A DNA stretch of 64,000 nt from an uncultured Alphaproteobacteria bacterium (GCA_902570265.1 CACFXF010000005.1:1-64000); one strand, 5' to 3'; positions 1-8,144 are shown, numbered from the stretch's first letter. Made by a program: numbers and translations. Notes: generated by a model from the sequence alone, not told the origin.

Positions 1-77
1 GTTACATTAACTGACTTATGTCCTAAGTAAACAGAAATTTCTTTCATGCTCACCCTACCAGATTTTACCATTTGAAT
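1..77 (-). pseudogene. Tyrosine recombinase C-terminal remnant (copy 1, runs off window)
   Basis: Read on the minus strand, these bases encode IQMVKSGRVSMKEIS followed by VYLGHKSVNVT. This is the LGHxSxxxT block around the last catalytic histidine of tyrosine recombinases/integrases. The reading continues past the left edge of the window. Upstream (towards base 94 and beyond) the frame stays open for a few codons but no longer resembles an integrase, so the N-terminal catalytic parts are absent here. A near-identical copy lies at 2457-2533. I infer a decayed fragment and not a functional gene. Confidence 0.7.
1..77. repeat. Direct repeat, copy 1 of 2
   Basis: This 77-base segment recurs in the same orientation at 2457-2533 with only two differences (positions 3 and 18). 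Weaker similarity extends to about base 94. Both differences fall at third codon positions of the recombinase frame on the minus strand (GTA/GTG and CAT/CAC) and are silent. The repeat brackets a segment of about 2.4 kb. Confidence 0.9.
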
Positions 78-175
78 TACTTGTGGATAATATATAAATT
101 TACAAATAATATATTTTGTAAAATTAATACTAATTAGTAGTAAAATTTTTTAGCTCTAAATGAATGAGGTATAAA

Positions 176-676
176 ATGAAACGTCTCTTAACCATAATTG
201 TAGTCTTAATAATATTAGTAGCAATAATTTTTGGAGGGTTTCAATTCCTTAAATCAAAAGATTTGGCATACCAAGAAAGTCGTGCTGTTGAATTTCTAAA
301 AATTATCTCATCTCCAGACAAAATGGAAATGAGAATAGCATCAGATTTGGTAGATTTAACGTATGACTGGGATAATTGGGATACTAGAAATGAAAATAGC
401 ATTGAAAATATAAAGAATAGTTTTGCCCAAGTTGGTGGAGTTAATACTGCAGACGGTTCTTCATTTATTTATATAACCAGTATTTTTTCACAGCATGACT
501 ATAGTCCTATAGGAAGGAAAGCACTTTATACTGGATTCAGTGGAAAAACTGTAGCTAATTTTAAAAATCCAGAAGGCTGTGATTTCAGTGGTGAAATCAT
601 GACGATAGACGGAAATGTTTATTCACTAAAAACTAAAAATTTAGATAAGTGTGGTATTGCTTTTAATTTTGATTAG
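176..676 (+). CDS. Small membrane-anchored protein of unknown function
   Basis: This 166-residue protein was not recognised. The N-terminus is a short basic stretch (MKR) followed by a hydrophobic segment of about 20 residues rich in I, L, V and G, ending near FLKSKD. It is therefore probably a single-pass membrane anchor or uncleaved signal with the rest in the periplasm. The C-terminal half has two cysteines (near EGCDF and DKCGI) that could form a disulfide. An in-frame ATG at 164 exists, but the GAGG at 166-169 sits at Shine-Dalgarno distance from the ATG at 176, so I chose 176. The gene lies between recombinase remnants, which suggests accessory DNA. Confidence 0.6.
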   Translation: MKRLLTIIVVLIILVAIIFGGFQFLKSKDLAYQESRAVEFLKIISSPDKMEMRIASDLVDLTYDWDNWDTRNENSIENIKNSFAQVGGVNTADGSSFIYITSIFSQHDYSPIGRKALYTGFSGKTVANFKNPEGCDFSGEIMTIDGNVYSLKTKNLDKCGIAFNFD

Positions 677-685
677 TAAATAGAA

Positions 686-1276
686 TCATTCCTTAGGTTT
701 AAATAATTCAGCGGTTGCAGATCCTTCAGAAAAGTGTCTATTTTCACACTTACCATATTCACATAGATAATCTAAAGGGATTTTTCCATCTTTATCCTTT
801 GCAAATATGTCTGCACCAGCTGCTAATAAATGTGTCACAGTCTCAGGAGTTATACCACTTACCATATGAAATGGTGTTCTACCGTCTTTTCTTTTTGCAT
901 TAACATCTGCCCCATTCATTATAAGGGTATAAACAATATCGGACTGGTGTTCCGGGAAAGGGTTCATAACTGCTGCATGCAATGCAGTACCTCCGCTTTC
1001 TGGAAATATATTTTCTGCTGATGCTAATGTTACATCAGCTCCTTTAGATATTAAAAATTCAACATTAGCTTTAGTGCTTAACAATGATGCAGGAATTAAT
1101 GGAATAATAAGTTTATCATCTTCTCCACATAACACATTTAAGTCAAAATTTTCCAGTTCATTTTCAATATCGGAAATCTGAACATCAGGATTCCAGAAAT
1201 CATAATCATAAAGTTTATTACACTCAGCAAATAACATTGAGCTATAAAATAAAAAGAAAATAAAAACGAATCTCAT
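686..1276 (-). CDS. Secreted ankyrin-repeat protein
   Basis: The protein has 196 residues. The first 17 or so form a typical signal peptide (hydrophobic FVFIFFLFYSSMLFA with a likely cut before EC), so it probably acts in the periplasm. About three ankyrin repeats follow from residue 60 on: a first unit ending ISKGADVTLA, a second with TALHAAV ... NGADVNAK, and a third with RTPFHMV ... AAGADIFAK, then KIPLDYL. Ankyrin repeats bind other proteins; nothing shows the partner. It converges with the small membrane protein at 176-676 (9-base gap) and lies in the accessory segment bounded by recombinase remnants. Confidence 0.8.
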   Translation of the reverse strand: MRFVFIFFLFYSSMLFAECNKLYDYDFWNPDVQISDIENELENFDLNVLCGEDDKLIIPLIPASLLSTKANVEFLISKGADVTLASAENIFPESGGTALHAAVMNPFPEHQSDIVYTLIMNGADVNAKRKDGRTPFHMVSGITPETVTHLLAAGADIFAKDKDGKIPLDYLCEYGKCENRHFSEGSATAELFKPKE

Positions 1277-1325
1277 AATAATATCCTCAAAAGATAAATT
1301 TTATACTATTTCAAGAAAAGTGAAA

Positions 1326-1356
1326 CACTTTGAAACAAAGTGGGCGAGTCAACTCG
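1326..1356. repeat. Two adjacent small hairpins
   Basis: A perfect 7-bp inverted repeat CACTTTG-AAA-CAAAGTG (1326-1342) is followed at once by CGAGT-CA-ACTCG (1345-1356). No T-run follows on either strand, so a classical terminator is not supported. They lie in the 302-base gap (1277-1578) between the ankyrin gene and the dioxygenase gene. Apart from these hairpins and the recombinase remnant at 1478-1549, I see nothing in that gap. Confidence 0.4.
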
Positions 1357-1477
1357 TCTAAGTCATTGAAATCATTACATAAACTCTCCCCTAGGGCGTA
1401 CCAATTAAATCGTTTAAAATCAATAAATTAGGTGAAAAACTCGCCCCATTTCTCAGATAATGCTATTTGCACTTGTT

Positions 1478-1549
1478 TCAAGAAATAAAATCCCCGATCA
1501 CACTAGCAGATTCTTTCATAAAATTGGTAGAGTATTTCGCATATGCTCA
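1478..1549 (-). pseudogene. Tyrosine recombinase extreme C-terminal remnant
   Basis: On the minus strand, after an in-frame TGA, the sequence reads AYAKYSTNFMKESAS then VIGDFIS and a TGA stop. This has the look of the tail that follows the final YAK/YAH block in tyrosine recombinases. It directly continues the remnant at 2435-2533, which ends in IVYAK, as if one gene had been split. There is no start codon or catalytic core, so it is a fragment. Confidence 0.55.
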
Positions 1550-1578
1550 ACATATTACAGTAAATAAACTTTAACTAT

Positions 1579-2415
1579 CTAGCACCTTCTATCTTTAATA
1601 ATTGTTATTCTATTCATGCACCTATAATTAGGAAGATAATCAGCAATGGCGTAATGCATTGTAACTCTATTATCCCACATAGCCATATCACCTGTTTTCC
1701 AATTCCAGCGAATTTGATCCTCAGGTTTATTCATATGATTTGTTAAAAATGTTTTTATTGCATTACTTTCATTAATAGTCTTTCCAATTATATGTGAAAC
1801 AAATGTCTCGTTAAAATTAAGATATTTTTTTCCACTAGCTGGATGTTTCTCAATTAGACTACGTATGTTTTGACCAAATTTAGACATTCCTTCATTTAAA
1901 CGCTCAACACCAGATTTACCATCCAAAGATTGTGCAAACGTGTTTCTAAAGTCCCCCATGTCGTGGATGCATTTAATCTTCTCAAAATCTTTTTTCATTC
2001 CAGAAGAAAGTCTTTCATAAGCTGCATAACAACTAGACCAAAGTGTGTCACCACCTATTTCTGGTACAGAACGGGCAACCAGTACTGAAGCAAACGGCTG
2101 TTCCTGTTTAAAAGTTAGATCTGTGTGCCAAGCATCGGTGTCAGGTGGAGAATTTTTATCATTTTCAAGTTTAACTATTCTACTAAAACCTTCAACACTG
2201 GGATAAACTGGATGAGGTTCATCTAATTCACCAAAATTCTCTGAAAACTGCAAATGCACCATCGGAGAGATACTGGTGTTCCTAAAAAAGATAACTAGAT
2301 TTTCAATTAAAATCTCATAAATTTGATCAAAAACATTTTTCTCTATAGGTTCTGAAAAATTAACACCTTCAATGATTGCTCCAATTGTAGGTGTTATTTT
2401 TTTTACTTCGATCAT
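1579..2415 (-). CDS. TauD/TfdA-family 2-oxoglutarate-dependent dioxygenase
   Basis: This 278-residue enzyme is in the size range of the family. The Fe(II)-binding facial triad is visible as H97-x-D99 in DAWHTDLTF and a distal histidine near residue 254 (TMHYAIADY). The arginine that binds the 2-oxoglutarate carboxylate lies in YRCMNRITI (about 265-269). Members oxidise taurine, 2,4-D, alkyl sulfates, phosphonates and similar small molecules using O2 and 2-oxoglutarate; the substrate here cannot be read from the sequence. It stands alone, with no sulfonate transporter beside it. It lies between two parts of a broken recombinase (2435-2533 and 1478-1549), which suggests it arrived by transfer. 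Confidence 0.85.
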   Translation of the reverse strand: MIEVKKITPTIGAIIEGVNFSEPIEKNVFDQIYEILIENLVIFFRNTSISPMVHLQFSENFGELDEPHPVYPSVEGFSRIVKLENDKNSPPDTDAWHTDLTFKQEQPFASVLVARSVPEIGGDTLWSSCYAAYERLSSGMKKDFEKIKCIHDMGDFRNTFAQSLDGKSGVERLNEGMSKFGQNIRSLIEKHPASGKKYLNFNETFVSHIIGKTINESNAIKTFLTNHMNKPEDQIRWNWKTGDMAMWDNRVTMHYAIADYLPNYRCMNRITIIKDRRC

Positions 2416-2434
2416 TTAATCATAAATATGGAAA

Positions 2435-2533
2435 TTATTTTGCATAAACTATTCCTGTCACATTAACTGACTTGTGTCCTAAGTAAACAGAAATTTCTTT
2501 CATGCTCACCCTACCAGATTTTACCATTTGAAT
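2435..2533 (-). pseudogene. Tyrosine recombinase C-terminal remnant (copy 2)
   Basis: The minus strand encodes IQMVKSGRVSMKEIS, VYLGHKSVNVT and GIVYAK before a TAA. This is the C-terminal LGHxS...T...YAK region of a tyrosine recombinase. In the upstream direction an in-frame TAA appears four codons before IQM, so the fragment has no N-terminus. The dioxygenase gene starts only about 20 bases downstream of the stop. Silent differences from copy 1 suggest that both copies came from a gene that was once under coding constraint. Confidence 0.7.
2457..2533. repeat. Direct repeat, copy 2 of 2
   Basis: This segment matches bases 1-77 at 75 of 77 positions in the same orientation. Similarity fades through a one-base gap into an AT-rich tail to about 2550. 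Confidence 0.9.
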
Positions 2534-2684
2534 GATTGTAGATTATATATATTATCAAATGTAGTAGTTTATAAATTAAATACTCAAAAACTAATACCCT
2601 TCAAAGCAAAGAAAATTCTCTTTTTATTGTAAAAGTGTAGTAATTTCCTAAGAAGAAATTTTAATTTTTTGGAAAGAAAATATA

Positions 2685-3380
2685 ATGAAAAATGTTCTTA
2701 TAACTGGTGCAAATAGAGGCTTAGGCTTGGGATTTACTAAAAAATTTCTGGAAAAAAATGTAAAAGTTTTTTGTACAACTAGAAATATTTCTAAATCAAA
2801 TGACTTAATGGAATACCAAAAAAAATATCCTAATTATCTGGAAATTTGTGAACTGGATTTAATAGCAGAAAATTCATCTAATGTTTTAACTAATTTCTTA
2901 AATGATAGACCTATCGATATTTTTATAAATAACGCTGGAATTATTGGAGATTCAAATCAGCATTTTAAAGGAGTATCATCCAATTCCTGGTTAGAGGTTT
3001 TGAAAATTAATTTAATAGCACCTCTTTTAATAACACAATCAATAATAAGAAATATTGAAATAAGTGTTGATAAAAAGATATATTTTATAAGTTCAAAAGT
3101 TGGTTCAATAGATGATAATAGAGGTGGAGGTATGTATATTTACAGATCATCTAAGACTGCTCTTAATCAAGTGGTAAAATCACTTTCAATAGATTTAAAA
3201 CCTTTAGGAATATCAGTTATATCACTTCATCCAGGATGGGTAAGAACCGATATGGGAGGACCTAATGCATTAATTTCAGTTGATGAAAGTATAAACGGTA
3301 TGATGTCAGTAATTTCTAATACTAACATCAAAAATAGCGGACAATTTTTAAATTATGATGGAAGTGAGATACCTTGGTAA
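2685..3380 (+). CDS. Short-chain dehydrogenase/reductase (SDR)
   Basis: This 231-residue protein is a classical SDR. The N-terminal dinucleotide-binding motif is TGANRGLG (residues 7-14), the structural NNAG lies at 82-85, the catalytic serine is in FISSK (136-137), and the catalytic pair is Y153-x-x-x-K157 (YRSSK). After the active site it reads HPGWVRTDMGG, as in many cytosolic carbonyl reductases. An arginine in the first strand region (CTTRN) suggests a preference for NADP(H), which is only an inference. A purine-rich GGAAAG lies upstream of the ATG. The substrate cannot be assigned. It converges with the polyphosphate kinase gene. Confidence 0.85.
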   Translation: MKNVLITGANRGLGLGFTKKFLEKNVKVFCTTRNISKSNDLMEYQKKYPNYLEICELDLIAENSSNVLTNFLNDRPIDIFINNAGIIGDSNQHFKGVSSNSWLEVLKINLIAPLLITQSIIRNIEISVDKKIYFISSKVGSIDDNRGGGMYIYRSSKTALNQVVKSLSIDLKPLGISVISLHPGWVRTDMGGPNALISVDESINGMMSVISNTNIKNSGQFLNYDGSEIPW

Positions 3381-3417
3381 ATATAAAAGCATATTTATAA
3401 AAATTAACCTTAATTTA

Positions 3418-4230
3418 CTACCAAACTTTAGGAACAAATTTTTGGCTGTCAATTGGAGGCCTAGATAGTTTTTTAATCTCTCTTCTTTTTGGTAATTTAA
3501 CTTTTGTTTTCTTAAAGTCTGCATATTCAAATTGACTCAGCAAATGCTTAATGCAATTTAATCTTGCTCGTTTTTTTTCCTCCCCATCAACAACCCACCA
3601 TGGACTTCTATCTGTATCAGTATGTTCAAACATCAAATCTTTAGCTTTACTATATTCTACCCATCGATTTCTTGATTCTAAGTCCATAGGGCTTAATTTC
3701 CAATTTTTCAATGGATTAGTAGCTCTTTCCTGAAATCTTTTTTCTTGCTCTTCATCACTTACCGAAAACCAATATTTTAATAATTTGATCCCATCTTGTA
3801 TTAATAAATTTTCAAAAATTGGACAAGAAGTTAAAAAATTATTGTATTGGGCTTCAGAACAAAAACCCATAACTCTCTCAACTCCAGCTCTATTATACCA
3901 ACTTCTGTCAAAAATTACTATTTCACCTGCAGTTGGAAGATGCTGAATATATCTTTGAAAATACCACTGTCCTTTTTCTCGATCAGTTGGAGTACCAAGA
4001 GCAACAACTTTACAAAGCCTTGGGTTAAGTGGGGAAATTATTCGAGAAATTGCACCACCCTTACCAGCTGCATCTCTACCTTCAAAAATAATGGCTACTC
4101 TTTTCCCAGTTTTTTTTACCCACTCCTGTAATTTTATTAACTCGAAATGAAGACGTTGCAACTCACCTTCATAATCTTTTTTTGAAAGTTTTTTTATAAT
4201 ATTTTTCTTATTTTTTGATTTATTACCCAT
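3418..4230 (-). CDS. ppk2: Polyphosphate kinase 2 (PPK2 family)
   Basis: This 270-residue, single-domain PPK2 transfers phosphate between polyphosphate and nucleoside diphosphates, usually in the direction of GTP/ATP synthesis. The Walker A motif GRDAAGKGG spans residues 51-59. The Walker B/lid region has FDRSWYNRAGVERVMGF with D108-R109, and SPMDLESRNRW follows. Length and motifs fit the one-domain class I enzymes. The gene stands alone with its own ATG near ACCCAT at 4230. Its neighbour Dps is also a stationary-phase/stress protein, but the two genes are divergent and not an operon. Confidence 0.93.
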   Translation of the reverse strand: MGNKSKNKKNIIKKLSKKDYEGELQRLHFELIKLQEWVKKTGKRVAIIFEGRDAAGKGGAISRIISPLNPRLCKVVALGTPTDREKGQWYFQRYIQHLPTAGEIVIFDRSWYNRAGVERVMGFCSEAQYNNFLTSCPIFENLLIQDGIKLLKYWFSVSDEEQEKRFQERATNPLKNWKLSPMDLESRNRWVEYSKAKDLMFEHTDTDRSPWWVVDGEEKKRARLNCIKHLLSQFEYADFKKTKVKLPKRREIKKLSRPPIDSQKFVPKVW

Positions 4231-4418
4231 TTTATTATCCTTTTAGGAATAATTAGTTATAAAATAATTATTTACTTATTCTTGATTAGGTTACTTTATA
4301 AATTAAAAAAATTACAAGAAAATTTTGTAAATAAAAAATAAATAATCTTATTTGATAAAAGTTATTTGATGTATTTTAAATCTGATACTATATTAATTGT
4401 GGGGAGTGCTTCAAAAAT

Positions 4419-4847
4419 ATGCTTTTATCTGAGAATTTTATAGAAAAAAGAAATTCACAATTTAATCTTTGTGAAAAAGAAGAAATCATTCATGTAGTAA
4501 ATAAGTTACGCTTTTTAATGATTGATTGTAGAAAAGAATCACGCATTAGTATCGATGAAGCTTGTAAATTGATTCAAATAGATAAGAAAAAATCAGCTAA
4601 TTATTTTGCTTATAATATTTTAAGAACTCTTGAAGAGGTTATTGGAAAAAAACCTGTTTTTAGAAATCCAGGCGAGCAAACCCTAAGTTTTGACGAACAA
4701 TGGATAGCTAGTCTTATAAATAGTTATCTATCGAATGATCAAACAAGTATAAAATTTTTAATTAATAGTAGGGTAGAAAATTTGAACAAAAGGTCCTATA
4801 TATCTTTTTTAGTCGATGGTCTTGTAAAGGACCTCCGATCTTTATAG
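4419..4847 (+). CDS. Unknown 142-residue protein upstream of dps
   Basis: I do not recognise the family. The protein has no signal peptide or membrane segment, is mostly helical by composition, and contains two cysteines in its first 60 residues (LCEKE, DCRKE). Central features are a charged helix ending in AYNILRTLEEVIGKKP and a C-terminal helix FLVDGLVKDL. A GGGGAG lies about 10 bases before the ATG. It ends 17 bases before the dps start, so the two are probably co-transcribed, and an oxidative or starvation-related role is possible by context only. Confidence 0.65.
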   Translation: MLLSENFIEKRNSQFNLCEKEEIIHVVNKLRFLMIDCRKESRISIDEACKLIQIDKKKSANYFAYNILRTLEEVIGKKPVFRNPGEQTLSFDEQWIASLINSYLSNDQTSIKFLINSRVENLNKRSYISFLVDGLVKDLRSL

Positions 4848-4864
4848 CAATAAAGGAGATGCCA

Positions 4865-5335
4865 ATGGGACAGACAGAAAGAGTTTTAAGTGTTGACTCA
4901 AAAAATGAAATTTCAGAAGCACTGAACCAGAGTATTTCGGAATTGGTAGTAACAACAATGATGGCTCAAAATTTTCATTGGAATGTTACTGGAATGGCTT
5001 TTGGTCCACTTCATGAATTATTCCAAAAAATATATGAAGATCACTTTGAAGCTCAGGACGAGTTAGCAGAAAGAATTAAGGCAATTGGAGGACATGCTAA
5101 TGGTATGTTGGGGAAAATGGTTGCTGACTCAAAAGTTTTGGAAAGTGATGGTAAAATAAGCGATAAAGAAATGATCAAAATCTTAGCAGAAGCTGAGACA
5201 ACTGTATCTTCTACATTAAGTGGTGTTGCAGCAGTTGCAGAGAAAAATGGTGATTTATTAACTCAGGACTTGGCCATTACTAGAGGGCAAGTCCATGAAA
5301 AATTTGCTTGGTTACTTAGTGCTCATCTGAAATAA
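4865..5335 (+). CDS. dps: Dps-family ferritin-like DNA-protection protein
   Basis: The protein has about 156 residues. Dps forms hollow 12-mers that oxidise Fe(II) with peroxide and store iron, protecting DNA. The ferroxidase ligands are in the expected places: H38 in QNFHWNVTG, and D65 and E69 in HFEAQDELAERI. The first ATG, at 4859, directly abuts the AAAGGAG ribosome site. The second in-frame ATG at 4865 has a six-base spacer, so I chose 4865. It follows the unknown 142-residue gene. Its 3' end overlaps the DUF1289 gene on the other strand by 20 bases. Confidence 0.93.
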   Translation: MGQTERVLSVDSKNEISEALNQSISELVVTTMMAQNFHWNVTGMAFGPLHELFQKIYEDHFEAQDELAERIKAIGGHANGMLGKMVADSKVLESDGKISDKEMIKILAEAETTVSSTLSGVAAVAEKNGDLLTQDLAITRGQVHEKFAWLLSAHLK

Positions 5336-5573
5336 TTAAATTTTCAAAATTTATATCTTTTTTATCACATTTTTTTTGGTAAATTTTTTCCCAGTGTTTA
5401 AATTTACCAAAAGCCTTTTGTTGGCTATAAATTAAATTGATAAATTTCTTCTTATTATAGTTAGATTTTAATTTTTTGAATAACTTCTTTTGATTTTTTG
5501 TCATTGAACAACCAATACAATGGTGTTTGAATTTGTATTTACAAATATCTATGCAGGGGCTTGGAATTTTCAT
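5316..5573 (-). CDS. DUF1289-family small cysteine-rich protein
   Basis: The N-terminus reads IPSPCIDICKYKFKHHC then IGCSMT, the four-cysteine SPCxxxC...CxGC signature of DUF1289, a family of small proteins of unknown function. The pattern suggests a metal site, probably Zn. The C-terminal half is lysine-rich. An in-frame ATG lies 33 bases further upstream (5606), but it would add a hydrophobic extension unusual for the family, so I prefer the methionine just before KIPSPC, giving 85 residues. The last codons overlap the end of dps. Confidence 0.75.
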   Translation of the reverse strand: MKIPSPCIDICKYKFKHHCIGCSMTKNQKKLFKKLKSNYNKKKFINLIYSQQKAFGKFKHWEKIYQKKCDKKDINFENLIISDEH

Positions 5574-5740
5574 ACTTACTATAACCAGAAAAATTATGAT
5601 CATCACTGTGGAGTTAGATTAACTGAAATTAAACCTTATTAATTATACAAAAAAGATTTTATATTTTAAGCTTAATAAATATTATATATATCATAAACCG
5701 ATACTTTATTTACAAAAAATAAAAATTAAAACCTTTCATT

Positions 5741-6742
5741 CTATAATAATTTTCCCATAACTACCGCTGTATCGGCCATTCTGTTAGAAAAACCCCATTC
5801 ATTATCATACCAGGATAAAATCCTAGTCATCCCTGATGATAACACCTTTGTTTGTTGTGCGGCAAAAATAGATGACTGTGGAGAATGATTGAAGTCAGCA
5901 GAGACTAAAGAATTTTCATCATATCCTAAAATACCATTCAAATATCCTTCTGATGCTTCCCTGATGACATTGTTTATCTCATCAACAGAAACAGGTTTTT
6001 CAGTCAAAAACTTTAAGTCAACACAAGATACATTAGGTGTAGGAACTCTAATTGCAGCACCGTCCATTTTACCTTCTAATTCAGGCATGACAAGAGAAAC
6101 TGCTTTCGCAGCCCCAGTAGAAGTTGGAATCATACTTAAAGCTGCAGCTCTTGATCTGTAAAGATCTTTATGCATTGTGTCTAATGAAGGTTGGTCGCCC
6201 GTATAACTATGAATAGTTGTCATATATCCTGTTGTAATACCAAAATTTTCATGCAAAACTTTTGCTACAGGAGCAAGACAATTTGTAGTGCATGAAGCAT
6301 TAGAAACAATTATGTGGTCTGAAGTTAAGCTTTTGTGATTCACTCCATATACAATTGTTTTGTCAGCACCGTTGGACGGAGCAGAAACTAGGACTCTTTT
6401 TGATCCATTTTTTAAGTGCAAAGATGCTTTTTCATTATCAGTAAAAATTCCTGTGCACTCCAGTGCAATATCAACATCTTTCCATTGTAAATTTGCTGGG
6501 TCTCTCTCTGAAGAAACGTTTATTAACCCTAAACCAGTATCAATTTTACCGTTAGAAACTTCTACTCTGCCAGGGAACCTACCATGAATACTATCGTATT
6601 TTAATAAATGAGCATTAGTTTCTACAGGACCCAAATCATTAATTTCAATTACAGCAATATCTGTTCGACCAGATTCTAGAATTGCTCTTAATACATTTCT
6701 ACCAATTCGACCAAAACCATTTATTCCAACCTTAATAGTCAT
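5741..6742 (-). CDS. gapA: Glyceraldehyde-3-phosphate dehydrogenase
   Basis: The enzyme has 333 residues. It oxidises and phosphorylates glyceraldehyde-3-phosphate in glycolysis or runs in reverse for gluconeogenesis. The Rossmann motif GINGFGRIGRN is at the N-terminus, the catalytic cysteine is C151 in SNASCTTNC, and the assisting histidine H178 is in TIHSYTGDQ. An Asp in EINDLG at the end of the second strand suggests NAD as cofactor. A GTG at 6745 precedes the ATG at 6742. The GGAGG six bases before the ATG favours the ATG. It is monocistronic, with no pgk or fba next to it. With pckA elsewhere in the window, a gluconeogenic role is plausible. Confidence 0.95.
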   Translation of the reverse strand: MTIKVGINGFGRIGRNVLRAILESGRTDIAVIEINDLGPVETNAHLLKYDSIHGRFPGRVEVSNGKIDTGLGLINVSSERDPANLQWKDVDIALECTGIFTDNEKASLHLKNGSKRVLVSAPSNGADKTIVYGVNHKSLTSDHIIVSNASCTTNCLAPVAKVLHENFGITTGYMTTIHSYTGDQPSLDTMHKDLYRSRAAALSMIPTSTGAAKAVSLVMPELEGKMDGAAIRVPTPNVSCVDLKFLTEKPVSVDEINNVIREASEGYLNGILGYDENSLVSADFNHSPQSSIFAAQQTKVLSSGMTRILSWYDNEWGFSNRMADTAVVMGKLL

Positions 6743-6768
6743 CACATTCCTCCAGTAGATAATTCGAT

Positions 6769-6786
6769 ATACGCCTTATGACGTAT
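6769..6786. promoter_or_regulatory. Possible operator upstream of gapA
   Basis: ATACG and CGTAT form an inverted repeat with an 8-base spacer, 27 to 44 bases before the gapA start. The position would suit a repressor or activator site, but the arms are short and AT-rich DNA gives such matches by chance. Confidence 0.22.
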
Positions 6787-6827
6787 TTGATTTGAAAGTC
6801 AATATGAGTATTCTAAAAAAAAGTTTT

Positions 6828-8144
6828 TTACTTAAATCTATCTCTTAAAGAGTACCATAGCATTCCTAAAACCAATAAAGGCCATTGAAAATTTGAATTT
6901 CCAGGGAAGGGTTTTATTGGGATGTTATTCATAAAATTGAATCTTTTTGAATCTCCTTCAATTAACTCAGCAATAATCTTTCCTGCTAAAACGGATAATG
7001 CTACTCCATGCCCAGAATATCCAGAAGCTGAGAAAACATTTGGTTGTATTTTGGCAAAATAAGGAAGACGATTCCTAGTTACAGCCAAAGTGCCCCCCCA
7101 TGCAAAATCGATTCTAGTATTTTCAAGTTGTGGATAAACTTTTAGCATTTTTTTTCTAACAAATGTTTTTATGTCTTTTGGAAAACGATACGTATAATTT
7201 TCTCCACCTCCAAATATTAGTCTGTTATCTGGAGAGGGTCTAAAATAATTTGGCACAAACTTATTATCAGCCACAGCATAATTATTGTTTAAAAAGGAAT
7301 TTAGTAAATTATTTCCTAAAACTTCTGTAGTTAGAATGAAATTATTTATAGGCATAACTCTTGAAGAGATATTTGGTTCTAAATTGCCTAAATAGCCATT
7401 ACACGCAATTATGAGATAATCACTAACAACAGTATAGCCATTTGAGATAGATATAGTATTTTTCTTACCATAATCAATTTTTTCAACACAGCATTTTTCA
7501 AAAATTTGTACATTATTTTTTTTTGCAGCAGTCCCTAAGCCTTGTACAAATTTAAGTGGGTTCATATGCCCAGCTCCAAAATCTAGGCAACCACCATAGT
7601 AGAGTTCTGTATCAATAATTGTTGAAAGTTCAGATGATGAGAGTTTTTGAATTTTAGTATACTGATACTTTTTTTTTAGATTATTTACTTCATCAAATAA
7701 ATTATTAGTATCTTTTCTATTTATGGTCGCATTTATAATTCCAGGAGAAAAATCACAGTCAATATTATGTAATTTCATTCTTGAGATTACTTCTTTCTTG
7801 GCATCTTGTGAAATTTCCCAAAATATTTTTGCTTTTTTAAATCCAAAATGTTTTTCTATTTTTTCTTGATCCCATCTTTGCCCTGACCCAACTTGACCTC
7901 CATTTCGACCGGATGCGCCAAAACCAACTCTGTTGGCTTCTAAAATTATGACCTCAAATCCTGATTCAGCCAGACATAATCCTGCAGAAAGACCCGTGAA
8001 CCCAGCACCTATTATACAGATTTGAGATTTATAATTTTTACTTAAGGTAGGATACTTAATCTCTTTTTTTATAGAGTATTTATAAAAACTATCAGGTAGC
8101 TCACCTTTTGGATCATTAATTTGTAGTAGGTCTATTTTAGACAT
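6828..8144 (-). CDS. FAD-dependent amine oxidase, PuuB-like (gamma-glutamylputrescine oxidase family)
   Basis: This 438-residue protein belongs to the DAO/OrdL/PuuB flavoenzymes. The FAD-binding GxGxxG is IIGAGFTGLSAG (about 45-54), followed by LEANRVGFGASGRNGGQ, which is typical of PuuB-like proteins. The C-terminus has FSASGYSGHGVALS for the second FAD contact. PuuB oxidises gamma-glutamylputrescine to the aldehyde. Here the upstream gene encodes a gamma-glutamyl-amine synthetase-like protein and overlaps this gene by eight bases. With the speB-like gene before it, the three form an operon for amine breakdown. The substrate could also be another gamma-glutamylated amine. Confidence 0.82.
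   Translation of the reverse strand: MSKIDLLQINDPKGELPDSFYKYSIKKEIKYPTLSKNYKSQICIIGAGFTGLSAGLCLAESGFEVIILEANRVGFGASGRNGGQVGSGQRWDQEKIEKHFGFKKAKIFWEISQDAKKEVISRMKLHNIDCDFSPGIINATINRKDTNNLFDEVNNLKKKYQYTKIQKLSSSELSTIIDTELYYGGCLDFGAGHMNPLKFVQGLGTAAKKNNVQIFEKCCVEKIDYGKKNTISISNGYTVVSDYLIIACNGYLGNLEPNISSRVMPINNFILTTEVLGNNLLNSFLNNNYAVADNKFVPNYFRPSPDNRLIFGGGENYTYRFPKDIKTFVRKKMLKVYPQLENTRIDFAWGGTLAVTRNRLPYFAKIQPNVFSASGYSGHGVALSVLAGKIIAELIEGDSKRFNFMNNIPIKPFPGNSNFQWPLLVLGMLWYSLRDRFK

Noticed and set aside
5574..5606. Longer start of the DUF1289 protein
   Set aside because: It would add a hydrophobic leader not typical for the family and has no ribosome site.
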